In this document: in pieces, positions 1-6,908 of the stretch | Numbering within the stretch: position 1 is the first letter of the stretch | Layout of the letters: every line of letters starts with the position of its first letter | NCBI GenBank assembly: GCA_003132825.1 | Contig: PKYX01000247.1 | Span: 1-10,779 of the forward strand | Source: Acidobacteriaceae bacterium | GTDB lineage: Bacteria > Acidobacteriota > Terriglobia > Terriglobales > Acidobacteriaceae | DNA length: 10,779 nt | Reading direction: 5' to 3' | Position numbers and translations under genes: made by a program | The notes under the pieces: generated by a model | Told to the model about the DNA's origin: nothing | The model's database searches: none | The model's input: only the letters and a program-made list of their open reading frames with translations

Positions 1-2265
1 TTCACCATGGAGTACGTCGACGGAGAGGACCTGGCTTCTCTTCTCCGGCGCATCGGCCGGCTTCCCCAGGACAAGGCCCTCGACATCGCGCGCCAGCTCT
101 GCGCCGGATTGGCCGCCGCTCACGTGAAGGGAGTGCTCCACCGGGACATGAAGCCGGCGAACATCATGCTCGATGGCCGCGGCCAGGTGGTGATTACCGA
201 CTTCGGTCTGGCCGGCGTGGCCGGCCAGATCCAAGGCGCCGAGGTGCGTAGCGGCACGCCGGCCTACATGGCTCCGGAACAACTGGCGGGCACAGAAGTC
301 AGCGTGCGCACCGACATCTATGCGCTCGGCCTGGTTCTCTATGAGATCTTCACCGGCAAGCGGGCCTTCGCGGCAGCCCCGGCCGGGGCGCCCCCGGGTA
401 GCGGAGAGAAGATTCTCAGCCGACCGTCGTCGGTGGTGAAGGATCTTGATCCCGCGGTCGAACGTGTGATCCTGCGTTGCCTCGAAACCGAGCCCGCGGC
501 GCGCCCCGCGAGCGTCCTCAGTGTGGCGGCGGCCTTGCCCGGCGGAGATCCTTTGGCGGCAGCTTTGGCCGCCGGGGAAACGCCTTCGCCGCAACTGGTC
601 GCGGCCTCGGGACAGACCGCCGGCCTTCGCCCGCGGATCGCGCTGACCTGCTTGGTGGCGGCCCTGCTGGGCTTGACGTGCGTCGTCTATTTCACCATCC
701 GCTACAGCGCACTCGAGAAAATGGGGCTCGAGCAGTCTCCGGAAGTTCTCACCCAAAAAGCTCGGGAGATCGTCGGACAGCTGGGATATGAGAAGCATCC
801 CGCAGATAGCGCATACGGCTTGTACAACAACGGGGATCTGGTCGAATCCATTGAGGAGACGGACAAGCCACGTCCGGACTGGAACCGGGTCCTGGCCGGG
901 CGACCGTCTCTGCTGCAGTACTGGTACCGGCAGAGCCCACGGTACCTGGTGGCCAGCGATTTTCACGATCAAATGCTGACCCCCGGCGTAGTTCAGAGCT
1001 ACGATCCGCCGGAGATCGTTTCCGGCATGGTGCACCTGGAACTCGATCCCCAGGGGCGGTTGATCTACCTATTGGCGATTCCACCGGAACTCGAGAGTCC
1101 GAGCAAGGGGCCTTCCACGCCTTTTGACTGGAACCTGCTGTTTCGCGCGGCTGGACTGGAGCCATCACATTTTCTGCCGGCACAGCCCATCTGGAACCCT
1201 CTGGTGGGCGGCGACATGCGTGCCGCTTGGACGGGAACCTGGCCGGATACGATGCGTCCCCTGCGCATCGAGGCCGCGTCCTGGCGCGGCCAGCCGGTTT
1301 ATTTCTCGCTGATCGGAGACTGGACAAAACCGGAGCGCCAAAAAGGCGATGAACGCACTACGGGAGACAAAGCTCGCCAGGTGGCGGGAGTGCTCTTGCT
1401 GGTCTCGGTGCTGCTGACAGCGGCTTTTTTCGCGCGCCGCAACTATCGCTTAGGTCGCGGTGACCGAGAAGGCGCTGTCCGCTTGGCTTTTGTCATGTTC
1501 GGCCTGGAAATGGCCTTGTGGCTGTGCCGTAGCCACTTGGTACCAGGTCTTGAGACCTTTGGCCTTTTTATCCTTGCCGTGAGCACCGGCCTGTTTATCT
1601 CTGGGGCGACATGGCTTCTCTATCTCGCGATCGAGCCTTGGGTGCGGCGCAACTGGCCGCGAACCATCATCTCGTGGAGTCGTCTGCTTTCCGGGCAACT
1701 GCGCGACCCCTTGGTAGGGCGGGACCTCTTGTTCGGCGTAATCCTCGGAGCGGTCTGGATTCTGGTCTTCCAAATCCGCACCATCCCGATGATGCACATG
1801 GGAGCTCCGCCCGAAACCTACGCAACCGAATATCTGCTCGGTGGACGGGAGGCATTGGGCACTTGGCTGTACCGGGTGCCAGAGTCCATTTTCGTTGCCT
1901 TGGAATTCTTCTTCCTGCTGCTGGGGTTGAAGGTGTTGCTGCGCAAGGACTGGATCGCGGCAATTGCGTTCGTGGCCATCTTCACCGGGCTGAATTCGGG
2001 GGGGTCCTATCGGGCAGTCGAGATCCCAGTCCACATCGTGGTTTACGCCATCGCTGTCCTCATTGTGTATCGCTTCGGCCTCGTACCGCTGGCGGTCGCC
2101 ATCTTCACCGTTGATATGCTGTCGAATGTCCCGTTCAGTGCGGACTTCTCCACCTGGTACATGAGTTCGTCCATCTTCGCGCTGCTGAGTGTGGCGGCGC
2201 TCGCAGGCTGGGGGTTTTACCTCTCGCTTGCCGGACAGCCACTGTGGAGGGCAGCAACGGAGTAA
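1..2265 (+). CDS. Membrane-anchored Ser/Thr protein kinase with large polytopic C-terminal domain (5' partial)
   Basis: Hanks-type (PknB-like) kinase that phosphorylates Ser/Thr on cytoplasmic proteins. The frame is open to the first base, and the first methionine (base 7) lies in the hinge region of the fold, so the glycine loop, the ATP-binding lysine and the true start are upstream of the window. Counting from that methionine, the catalytic loop HRDMKPAN is at 45-52 (Met replaces the usual Leu), DFG at 65-67 and the APE motif at 89-91; the kinase fold ends near 175. An Ala/Pro-rich linker leads to a membrane helix at about 211-231, then a roughly 225-residue segment, probably extracytoplasmic, rich in Trp/Tyr/Pro. 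From about 458 to 745 there are several further hydrophobic segments. I do not recognise the domain after the kinase; most bacterial kinases carry PASTA, TPR or WD40 sensors instead. Kinase assignment is secure; the ligand is unknown. Confidence 0.95.
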   Translation, partial: FTMEYVDGEDLASLLRRIGRLPQDKALDIARQLCAGLAAAHVKGVLHRDMKPANIMLDGRGQVVITDFGLAGVAGQIQGAEVRSGTPAYMAPEQLAGTEVSVRTDIYALGLVLYEIFTGKRAFAAAPAGAPPGSGEKILSRPSSVVKDLDPAVERVILRCLETEPAARPASVLSVAAALPGGDPLAAALAAGETPSPQLVAASGQTAGLRPRIALTCLVAALLGLTCVVYFTIRYSALEKMGLEQSPEVLTQKAREIVGQLGYEKHPADSAYGLYNNGDLVESIEETDKPRPDWNRVLAGRPSLLQYWYRQSPRYLVASDFHDQMLTPGVVQSYDPPEIVSGMVHLELDPQGRLIYLLAIPPELESPSKGPSTPFDWNLLFRAAGLEPSHFLPAQPIWNPLVGGDMRAAWTGTWPDTMRPLRIEAASWRGQPVYFSLIGDWTKPERQKGDERTTGDKARQVAGVLLLVSVLLTAAFFARRNYRLGRGDREGAVRLAFVMFGLEMALWLCRSHLVPGLETFGLFILAVSTGLFISGATWLLYLAIEPWVRRNWPRTIISWSRLLSGQLRDPLVGRDLLFGVILGAVWILVFQIRTIPMMHMGAPPETYATEYLLGGREALGTWLYRVPESIFVALEFFFLLLGLKVLLRKDWIAAIAFVAIFTGLNSGGSYRAVEIPVHIVVYAIAVLIVYRFGLVPLAVAIFTVDMLSNVPFSADFSTWYMSSSIFALLSVAALAGWGFYLSLAGQPLWRAATE

Positions 2266-2268
2266 AGC

Positions 2269-2590
2269 GTGACAGATCTGTCCCGAATCCAAGAAGACGA
2301 ATCCATCTTCAAAGTCTATGGAACGCATAGCAGTATCGACTTGGCCTCGTTGACGGCACCGAAGATTTGAAAGACCACGTGGAGACCCTGCGCATCAATG
2401 CACGCGACGGTGACAGAGTGCGCTGGGCATTCTGTTCGGTCTGGCCGTAGGCCTGCTGCTGGCCTTCATCGTCGCCCAGATGCAGCAGGGCTACTACTTC
2501 CAGATCATGCTGCCCGGGGGCATGGTGGACCTTATCGTCGGTTACGCCACCCGGCGCTACGGGCGTGGGCCAGCACTCGAGCGGACGTAA
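2269..2590 (+). pseudogene. Probable decayed small membrane protein gene, readable only across three frames
   Basis: A GTG at 2269 follows the kinase stop by 3 bases and has GGAG 6 bases upstream (2259-2262), as expected for the second gene of an operon. This frame gives about 33 residues and stops at 2368-2370. A second frame, open from 2331, reads DGTEDLKDHVETLRINARDG and ends soon after 2430. A third frame from about 2414 reads a membrane segment, LFGLAVGLLLAFIVAQ, followed by GYYFQIMLPGG, and stops at 2588-2590. Spliced, they would make a soluble N-terminus, one helix and a short tail of roughly 100 residues. I read this as a gene with two frameshifts, either decayed or caused by sequencing errors. 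No family is recognised. The alternative is non-coding DNA with chance open frames. Confidence 0.4.
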
Positions 2591-2611
2591 GCGCGGCAGC
2601 TGCCCAGTGGT

Positions 2612-3424
2612 CTAGTGGACCTGGCCGGCGGAGTTCTCGAGAACAACGTGCGAGAGCACGGCGGTATCGGACTTGTCGGGCAGGTGCGAGCAGAAGCCGA
2701 CGCCCACATAGAAGGGCGCGTCGATGTGCAGGTTGATGGGTGGACCGAACTGGTGCATGGCTTCGCCTTCCACGCTGACAAAGAGCGCGAACCAGTCGCC
2801 GCGCTTTTCGATGCCGATGCGCTGCGCGATGACACCGACGAGAGAGTCCGGGGTGGTGCCGCCCGGACGGCCGCGACCCCCGATGCGGTACTCCATGTCC
2901 TTGACGCGAACCCCCTTTAGAGGACGCTCGGCCAGGTGAATCATGCCGAGACCATGGAGGGCGGCAATGGCTTCCTTCGAATCGTCATCGAGGTCCTGGC
3001 GAATGACGAGCACTGCCTTGCGGTCACCGTACCCGCTCGGGTCCGGGAACATCACGTCGGCGGCGAGTGAAACGTCGCCCGACATCTTCTTCCAGAGGTA
3101 ACGAAATTCGTCGCGGGTGTACCAGACGTTGTAGCCGGCGGAGTTTATGGTGTACCGCCCGGTGCGCGCGTCATAACTGGCATTGCCCGCGACCAAAGCG
3201 CTTCCAATGTCAGACTGGCCCTCGAAGATCCCGATGGGACTGTCGAAATTCCTGCTGGTCCTGTGAAAGTCCTCGGGCGGCGCTGCCTGGACGTGGGTTG
3301 CCGAGCCCGGCTGCGCCCATGCCGGAGCAGGCGGTGCCGGTGGGTTGGGCGCTTGCGCATTGAGCGCATACGGTGCGATCGACAGTAGGAAGGCCAGCAG
3401 CGAGGATCGGCGAGCGAGTTTCAT
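2612..3424 (-). CDS. Secreted concanavalin-A-like (DUF1349/TolB-associated) domain protein
   Basis: 270 residues. Residues 1-23 form a signal peptide: a K/R-containing start, a hydrophobic core LLAFLLSIAPYAL and an AQA cleavage site. A Pro/Ala-rich linker to about 50 follows. The rest reads as a jelly-roll domain: GIFEGQSDIG (65-74), a Y-T-I-N-S-A-G-Y-N-V-W motif (91-101), RYLWKKMSGDVSLAADV (108-124), KAVLVIRQDLD (136-146) and ALHGLG (155-160), ending YVGVGFCSHLPD (239-250) and TAVLSHVVLE. From memory, this pattern is common in Acidobacteria, often in front of a TolB/WD40-like propeller and annotated 'biopolymer transporter TolR'. Here the propeller is absent and the domain stands alone. Carbohydrate or surface binding is an inference; no catalytic residues are evident. 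No strong Shine-Dalgarno precedes the ATG; the start is chosen because the signal peptide begins there. Confidence 0.8.
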   Translation of the reverse strand: MKLARRSSLLAFLLSIAPYALNAQAPNPPAPPAPAWAQPGSATHVQAAPPEDFHRTSRNFDSPIGIFEGQSDIGSALVAGNASYDARTGRYTINSAGYNVWYTRDEFRYLWKKMSGDVSLAADVMFPDPSGYGDRKAVLVIRQDLDDDSKEAIAALHGLGMIHLAERPLKGVRVKDMEYRIGGRGRPGGTTPDSLVGVIAQRIGIEKRGDWFALFVSVEGEAMHQFGPPINLHIDAPFYVGVGFCSHLPDKSDTAVLSHVVLENSAGQVH

Positions 3425-3719
3425 GGTGAAGCGCCTGGAGTCATCGGCATAGGCAGATCCGATAGTGCCGTTGTGGGGCTGATTGTAGCGCGCGCTCGGT
3501 GCGGTCGTACAGCAGCGCTGGAAAGCAATTCCGATTTACCTTTCCCTATGGCCTTTTCCATCCGAAAGGCCGTCACAGCTGTTGGGTGGGCTAGAACAGG
3601 TGAGGTGAACCAGTCCCGATGTGTCGATTTCAGTTGCGGGCGGCCTGCACTTCACAGTCAGAAATATCGCACTTTAAATCCGCCGGTTCAAGCGGACGGC
3701 TTCAGGCCGGTCTGTCAGG
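3425..3719. other. Intergenic region with a hairpin; no gene seen
   Basis: 295 bases between two minus-strand genes. It should hold the promoter of the secreted protein gene that starts at 3424; the best -10 candidate on the minus strand is TACAAT (complement of 3482-3487), but no convincing -35 accompanies it. A perfect 7-bp inverted repeat, GGCCTTT/AAAGGCC, lies at 3550-3556 and 3565-3571. Open frames here have no family resemblance. The part around 3655-3690 is more AT-rich than its surroundings. Confidence 0.5.
3550..3571. repeat. Inverted repeat (7-bp arms, 8-base loop)
   Basis: GGCCTTT at 3550-3556 pairs perfectly with AAAGGCC at 3565-3571 across an 8-base loop. It lies about 150 bases past the stop of the nuclease gene and upstream of the secreted protein gene. 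No T-run follows on either strand, so it is a poor intrinsic terminator by sequence. It could still stabilise the 3' end of the nuclease message or be an operator. Confidence 0.4.
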
Positions 3720-4619
3720 CTATAACCTGAGTGTCTGGTCCCGCTCGGATCTCGATCTTGCCGAGGCGGCGCGACCAGACAGATTGGGCGAGTTCATACG
3801 GCGGCAGGATTCCTCAAAGTTCCGGTGCGGTCCTTGCCAGTGAAGATCTTCGACCGAGCGAAAGACCGGAACGTCCAATCGTAGAGTGGCGAGCGTGCGA
3901 AACAACACGGCTTCGTTCCATGCGTTGAATAGTGATTCAGACAGCAGACGGGCCTTGCGGATCGACGGATGCCATTCGTGCCAATCCTTCGGAATACTCT
4001 CGAGGTGCGGATACTGAGAGAGGGTCAGAGCCGCAGCCTTTGCGCCCCATCCTGCAATGCCCGGAAAGCCGTCTGCCGTGTCGCCGACCACAGCCAGGTA
4101 GTCCGGAATCGATTGCGGCTTCACCCCGAACTTGGCGACAACGCCGGCTTCATCGCGTAAGATGTCCCGCCTGCGGTCCAATTGCACGACTCTGGTGCCG
4201 ACCACACACTGACTGAGATCTTTGTCCGGGGTGCAAATGAACACCTGCCTCACCCGGTCCTCCTGGGCCGCTTTCCCGGCAGCGGAGGCGAGCGCATCAT
4301 CCGCCTCGAAATAGACCATGGGCCACACCATCACTCCCATGGCCTCGAGCGCTTGCTCGAGAACCGGAAACTGCGAGAGCAACTCCTCGGGCACGCCCTC
4401 CGCGGTCTTGTATCCGGGATACAGATCGTTGCGAAACGATTCGACCACATGGTCGGTTGCAACCCCGATATGGGTTGCACCCCGCTCGATCATGGACAAA
4501 ACTGAGGCCAGGACCCCGCGTACGGCGCCGATTTCCTGGCCGCTGACATCTGCCGCCGCCGGCACGGCGAAAAAGTGGCGGAACAATTCATAAGTCCCGT
4601 CAACCAGGTGCACATCCAT
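3720..4619 (-). CDS. Stand-alone 5'-3' exonuclease / flap endonuclease (Pol I N-terminal domain family)
   Basis: 299 residues, the size of a free-standing 5' nuclease such as the N-terminal domain of DNA polymerase I; no polymerase domain follows. Acidic metal ligands of the FEN fold are in place: D7 in LVDGTYELFR, D56 seven residues before R63, E105/D107/D108 in FEADDA, D132 and D134 in CTPDKDLS, and D180/D183 in VVGDTADGFPG. The helical-arch region YPGYKTAEGVPEEL (68-80) carries the Lys expected to contact the 5' phosphate. The helix-hairpin-helix motif is GFPGIAGWGAKAA (184-196). These enzymes remove RNA primers and 5' flaps in replication and repair. The last 20 or so residues are Arg/Ser-rich and outside the fold. 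The ATG at 4619 is preferred because the first strand of the fold begins at residue 2. A GGAGG (complement of 4634-4638) lies rather far upstream, at 14 bases. Confidence 0.9.
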   Translation of the reverse strand: MDVHLVDGTYELFRHFFAVPAAADVSGQEIGAVRGVLASVLSMIERGATHIGVATDHVVESFRNDLYPGYKTAEGVPEELLSQFPVLEQALEAMGVMVWPMVYFEADDALASAAGKAAQEDRVRQVFICTPDKDLSQCVVGTRVVQLDRRRDILRDEAGVVAKFGVKPQSIPDYLAVVGDTADGFPGIAGWGAKAAALTLSQYPHLESIPKDWHEWHPSIRKARLLSESLFNAWNEAVLFRTLATLRLDVPVFRSVEDLHWQGPHRNFEESCRRMNSPNLSGRAASARSRSERDQTLRL

Positions 4620-4648
4620 AGGGCTTGCGCCAGCCTCCGCAGGGGATG

Positions 4649-4675
4649 GTTATACGCTCCGGAGAGCGATTTCAA
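4649..4675 (-). promoter_or_regulatory. Possible sigma-70 promoter for the nuclease gene
   Basis: On the minus strand, TATAAC (complement of 4649-4654) is preceded by TTGAAA (complement of 4670-4675). The boxes are good, but the spacer is only 15 bases, shorter than the usual 16-18. The position, 30 bases ahead of the ATG at 4619, is suitable. Weak evidence. Confidence 0.3.
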
Positions 4676-4812
4676 AAGATTCTTCTTGGGATACGGGCTT
4701 TCGGGAGAAGCCTAGGCCTTGAAAACACTGACTTATGATTGAATACACTTCGGCGGTGTCTCGGGCCGAAAACAACTCCTAAGACGGCGCGCCAGGCATC
4801 AGCCGGCTGGCG

Positions 4813-4974
4813 TAGGTCGAGCCTGCCCTCAGCAAACAACTCCAGACAATTGAAAGTCGAAGTCAGACCCGCCTATTCGAGCGCGGCAACAAGTGGGGAT
4901 GGTTTCTGGAACCCCTGCCGACTTACCGGTATCTTTCTTATCCATGTCTAGTGAACTATTCGCGATGTGAGTGA
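4813..4974 (+). pseudogene. LysR-family regulator relic (helix-turn-helix fragment)
   Basis: The plus-strand frame beginning at 4816 reads EPALSKQLQTIESRSQTRLF then ER (residues 2-23). This matches the recognition helix and following turn of LysR-type regulators, whose usual form is QPALSxQIxxLExxLGxxLFER. The frame is blocked just upstream by TAG at 4813-4815, and another stop lies at 4780-4782. After FERGNKW the resemblance is lost, and the frame ends at TGA 4972-4974, inside the 3' end of the opposing esterase gene. The N-terminal helix and the whole effector domain are missing. A neighbouring frame from 4739 could hold a shifted N-terminus (KTARQASAGWR, compare the usual RAARxLxxSQ), but this is weak. 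I call it a dead fragment of an ancestral regulator gene. Confidence 0.5.
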
Positions 4975-6582
4975 GGCCCTGTACACTCCGCATGGGCCGT
5001 CGCGTAGGCTCGTCAATGGAACCACCTTGCCGTCCTGTGCAAATCGAATGTACTTTCGCTCGACGCCAAACTGGGGCCAATCGGGCAGGCCCGCTGAGTT
5101 GGGGCTGCCGGTCTTAGCGAAGTTGGTCCAATAGCTCTCCATCAGGTCGGCGAGTTGGATGTCCAGATCGGTAAACTGGCCGGCGATGTTGCCCCACTTT
5201 GGAAAGTACCCGAAAACATAGGGTAGATCCGAGCCGTGGACGGCGCCTTGCGCCTCCTGGCCGGGAATGGCGTGGGCGAACTCGTATTCATAGGTCGGAT
5301 AATGGGCGGCGCTGTGCCAGCCTCCCTGGGCCGAGGCCGGGCAGCGAACTACAAGATCGGCTGCCCACTGGTCGGCGGGTGAGCCGTAGAGCGGGTCGGC
5401 ACTTGCTTCTGTGGAATCGGCCAATCCGTAGGCCGCCAGTGCCTGCGGAGCAAGCCTGCCGTAGAAATCTGCGATGGTCTTGCGCAAGGCATCTGGCGCC
5501 GTGGGCATATGAAGGATTGCGGCCCCCAACTCGCGCGATGTAGTGCCGAACAACAAGGGAATCGCGGCCTCTTCGCCCGCGGCAAAAACTGAAGCCGGCT
5601 GTCGGGAGATTACCCATCCGTCGATATCCGGACCGAAGTACGGGCGCGGACTCGTGCTGGATTGCGATGCCAGCAGTTGCTGCGCGGTCAGTTGACGCAG
5701 CTGCTTCAAACCCTCCGCACCGGTCGGAACCTTGAGACTGGCCGCAAATGCCTCACCAGCCTTTTCGGCAAAGGCCAGTGGAGCCAGCGGCAGGCTGAAC
5801 GATGCGGCGCTTTCGGCAATGGCGCGTAGGAAAAGCTCTTTGGAAAGGCTGGAGGTCATCAGCAGCGCCGTGTCCTGCGAGCCAGCCGATTGGCCAAAGA
5901 CGGTGATGTTGTGGGGATCGCCGCCGAAGTTCGCGATGTTCTCACGCACCCAATGAAGGGCGAGAATCTGATCCATAAGGCCGTAGTTTCCTGAGCCATG
6001 GTGAGCCGATTCGGCGCTCAATGCGGGATGGGCAAAGAACCCGAAGATGCCCAGCCGGTAGTTCACGGTGACCAGAAGGACGCCGTGCCGGATCAGCGTT
6101 CCATCCTTGTAGAGAGCGCTCGAAGCCGAGCCGCCTTCATTCGCGCCGCCATGAAGCCAGAGCATAACCGGAAGGGGCTGCTTGGCCGGCCAAACCGGGG
6201 CCATTACATTGAGAAAGAGGCAATCTTCCTTGCCTACCTCGGCGTCGTGTCGGTTCCAGTCTCCCATTACCGGCTGCGCGCAAGGAGCGCCGAAGCTGCC
6301 GGCGGTGAGAACTCCGCTCCACGGCTTGACGGGCAGCGGCTCACGCCAGCGTAGATCGCCCACCGGTGGCTGAGCGTAGGGAATCCCAAGAAACTCAGCG
6401 CCACCATCCGGCCGCGCTACTCCCCGCAGTGGGCCGCTGGTTGTCGGCACCAAGAACCCGTCGGACTGCATCTCGGTCTGGGTTGCACTCGCGGAAACTG
6501 GCGTGAAGCATGCGATCGCCAGCAGAATCCGGGCGAAGGCCGAGAGGGGAAACACTCTCAATCGATTTGAATCCTGGCTCAC
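4948..6582 (-). CDS. Secreted type-B carboxylesterase (para-nitrobenzyl esterase-like)
   Basis: Alpha/beta hydrolase of the carboxylesterase/cholinesterase family, hydrolysing carboxylic esters outside the cytoplasm. The chosen start is GTG at 6580-6582 because AAGGAG lies 5 bases upstream (complement of 6588-6593) and a signal peptide follows directly (hydrophobic SAFARILLAIACF, cleavage near SASA, about residue 33). An ATG at 6627 would add 15 residues before the signal and overlap the upstream small gene. In the 544-residue product: EDCLFLN signature 120-125, oxyanion HGG 144-146, nucleophile elbow GQSAG with Ser232, candidate acid Glu351 in FGTTSREL, and catalytic His449 in VHGSDLPYVFG. 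The triad looks intact and the length is normal. The substrate cannot be predicted. It is the last gene of a possible MerR/small ORF/esterase unit. Its 3' end overlaps the LysR relic on the other strand. Confidence 0.93.
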   Translation of the reverse strand: MSQDSNRLRVFPLSAFARILLAIACFTPVSASATQTEMQSDGFLVPTTSGPLRGVARPDGGAEFLGIPYAQPPVGDLRWREPLPVKPWSGVLTAGSFGAPCAQPVMGDWNRHDAEVGKEDCLFLNVMAPVWPAKQPLPVMLWLHGGANEGGSASSALYKDGTLIRHGVLLVTVNYRLGIFGFFAHPALSAESAHHGSGNYGLMDQILALHWVRENIANFGGDPHNITVFGQSAGSQDTALLMTSSLSKELFLRAIAESAASFSLPLAPLAFAEKAGEAFAASLKVPTGAEGLKQLRQLTAQQLLASQSSTSPRPYFGPDIDGWVISRQPASVFAAGEEAAIPLLFGTTSRELGAAILHMPTAPDALRKTIADFYGRLAPQALAAYGLADSTEASADPLYGSPADQWAADLVVRCPASAQGGWHSAAHYPTYEYEFAHAIPGQEAQGAVHGSDLPYVFGYFPKWGNIAGQFTDLDIQLADLMESYWTNFAKTGSPNSAGLPDWPQFGVERKYIRFAQDGKVVPLTSLRDGPCGVYRASLTSRIVH

Positions 6583-6587
6583 ACGAT

Positions 6588-6593
6588 CTCCTT
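6588..6593 (-). promoter_or_regulatory. Ribosome binding site that fixes the esterase start
   Basis: The minus strand reads AAGGAG, then ATCGT, then GTG. This perfect Shine-Dalgarno at 5-base spacing selects GTG 6582 over the ATG at 6627. It lies between the stop of the small ORF (6602) and the esterase start, as in a tightly spaced operon. Confidence 0.75.
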
Positions 6594-6601
6594 GAGCAGC
6601 A

Positions 6602-6823
6602 TCAATCGTTGCATATCCCCCAGGCAATGGAAGTCGGCTCGGGGATGGATACGTTCAATTCATCGCGCAAGCGCTGCGCAGACAGCGGGGCGGGCAAGAT
6701 CAGTACCCAGAACGCCGTTTGCGACGGTAGCCCGAAGCCAGTCGCTAGACCAGCCATCCCAGTCGCAATGCCGACACATCGGTACAAATCTGTTACTAAT
6801 TCCTGGCGTACGACGATCGTCAC
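6602..6823 (-). CDS. Hypothetical small protein, 73 residues, between MerR and esterase
   Basis: A GTG at 6823 is preceded at 8 bases by AAGGA (complement of 6832-6836). The frame ends at 6602, only 19 bases before the esterase start. The product has a moderately hydrophobic middle (CVGIATGMAGLATGFGLP, then TAFWVLILPAPL, about residues 16-47) and a charged stretch, SAQRLRDELN. One membrane-associated segment is possible. No family is recognised. Support is positional: its own ribosome site, tight spacing to the esterase, and the same strand as both neighbours. The region could equally be a plain spacer with a chance frame, since open frames on the opposite strand cover the same bases. Confidence 0.35.
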   Translation of the reverse strand: MTIVVRQELVTDLYRCVGIATGMAGLATGFGLPSQTAFWVLILPAPLSAQRLRDELNVSIPEPTSIAWGICND

Positions 6824-6908
6824 TGGCGCTATCCTTACAGCGTTTCGACCAAAAACACTGGGTCGCGGCTGCTAACCGTTCAGCAGCGGTACATTCAGGC
6901 GAATCGGT

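Noticed and set aside
1450..2328. 292-residue minus-strand frame opposite the kinase membrane domain
   Set aside because: Composition is Gln/Asp/His/Pro-rich with no motif; it is the antisense shadow of a clearly coding membrane domain.
2398..2736. 112-residue plus-strand frame after the kinase
   Set aside because: Arg/Ala-rich, crosses into the opposite-strand secreted protein gene, no ribosome site; the same bases read better in another frame as a membrane segment.
3655..3700. tRNA-like stretch with GGTTCAA
   Set aside because: The T-loop-like motif has no flanking stem of the right length, and no acceptor, D or anticodon arms can be drawn around it.
6583..6627. Esterase start at ATG 6627
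   Set aside because: It would place 15 residues before the signal peptide and overlap the upstream small frame; GTG 6582 has a perfect ribosome site.
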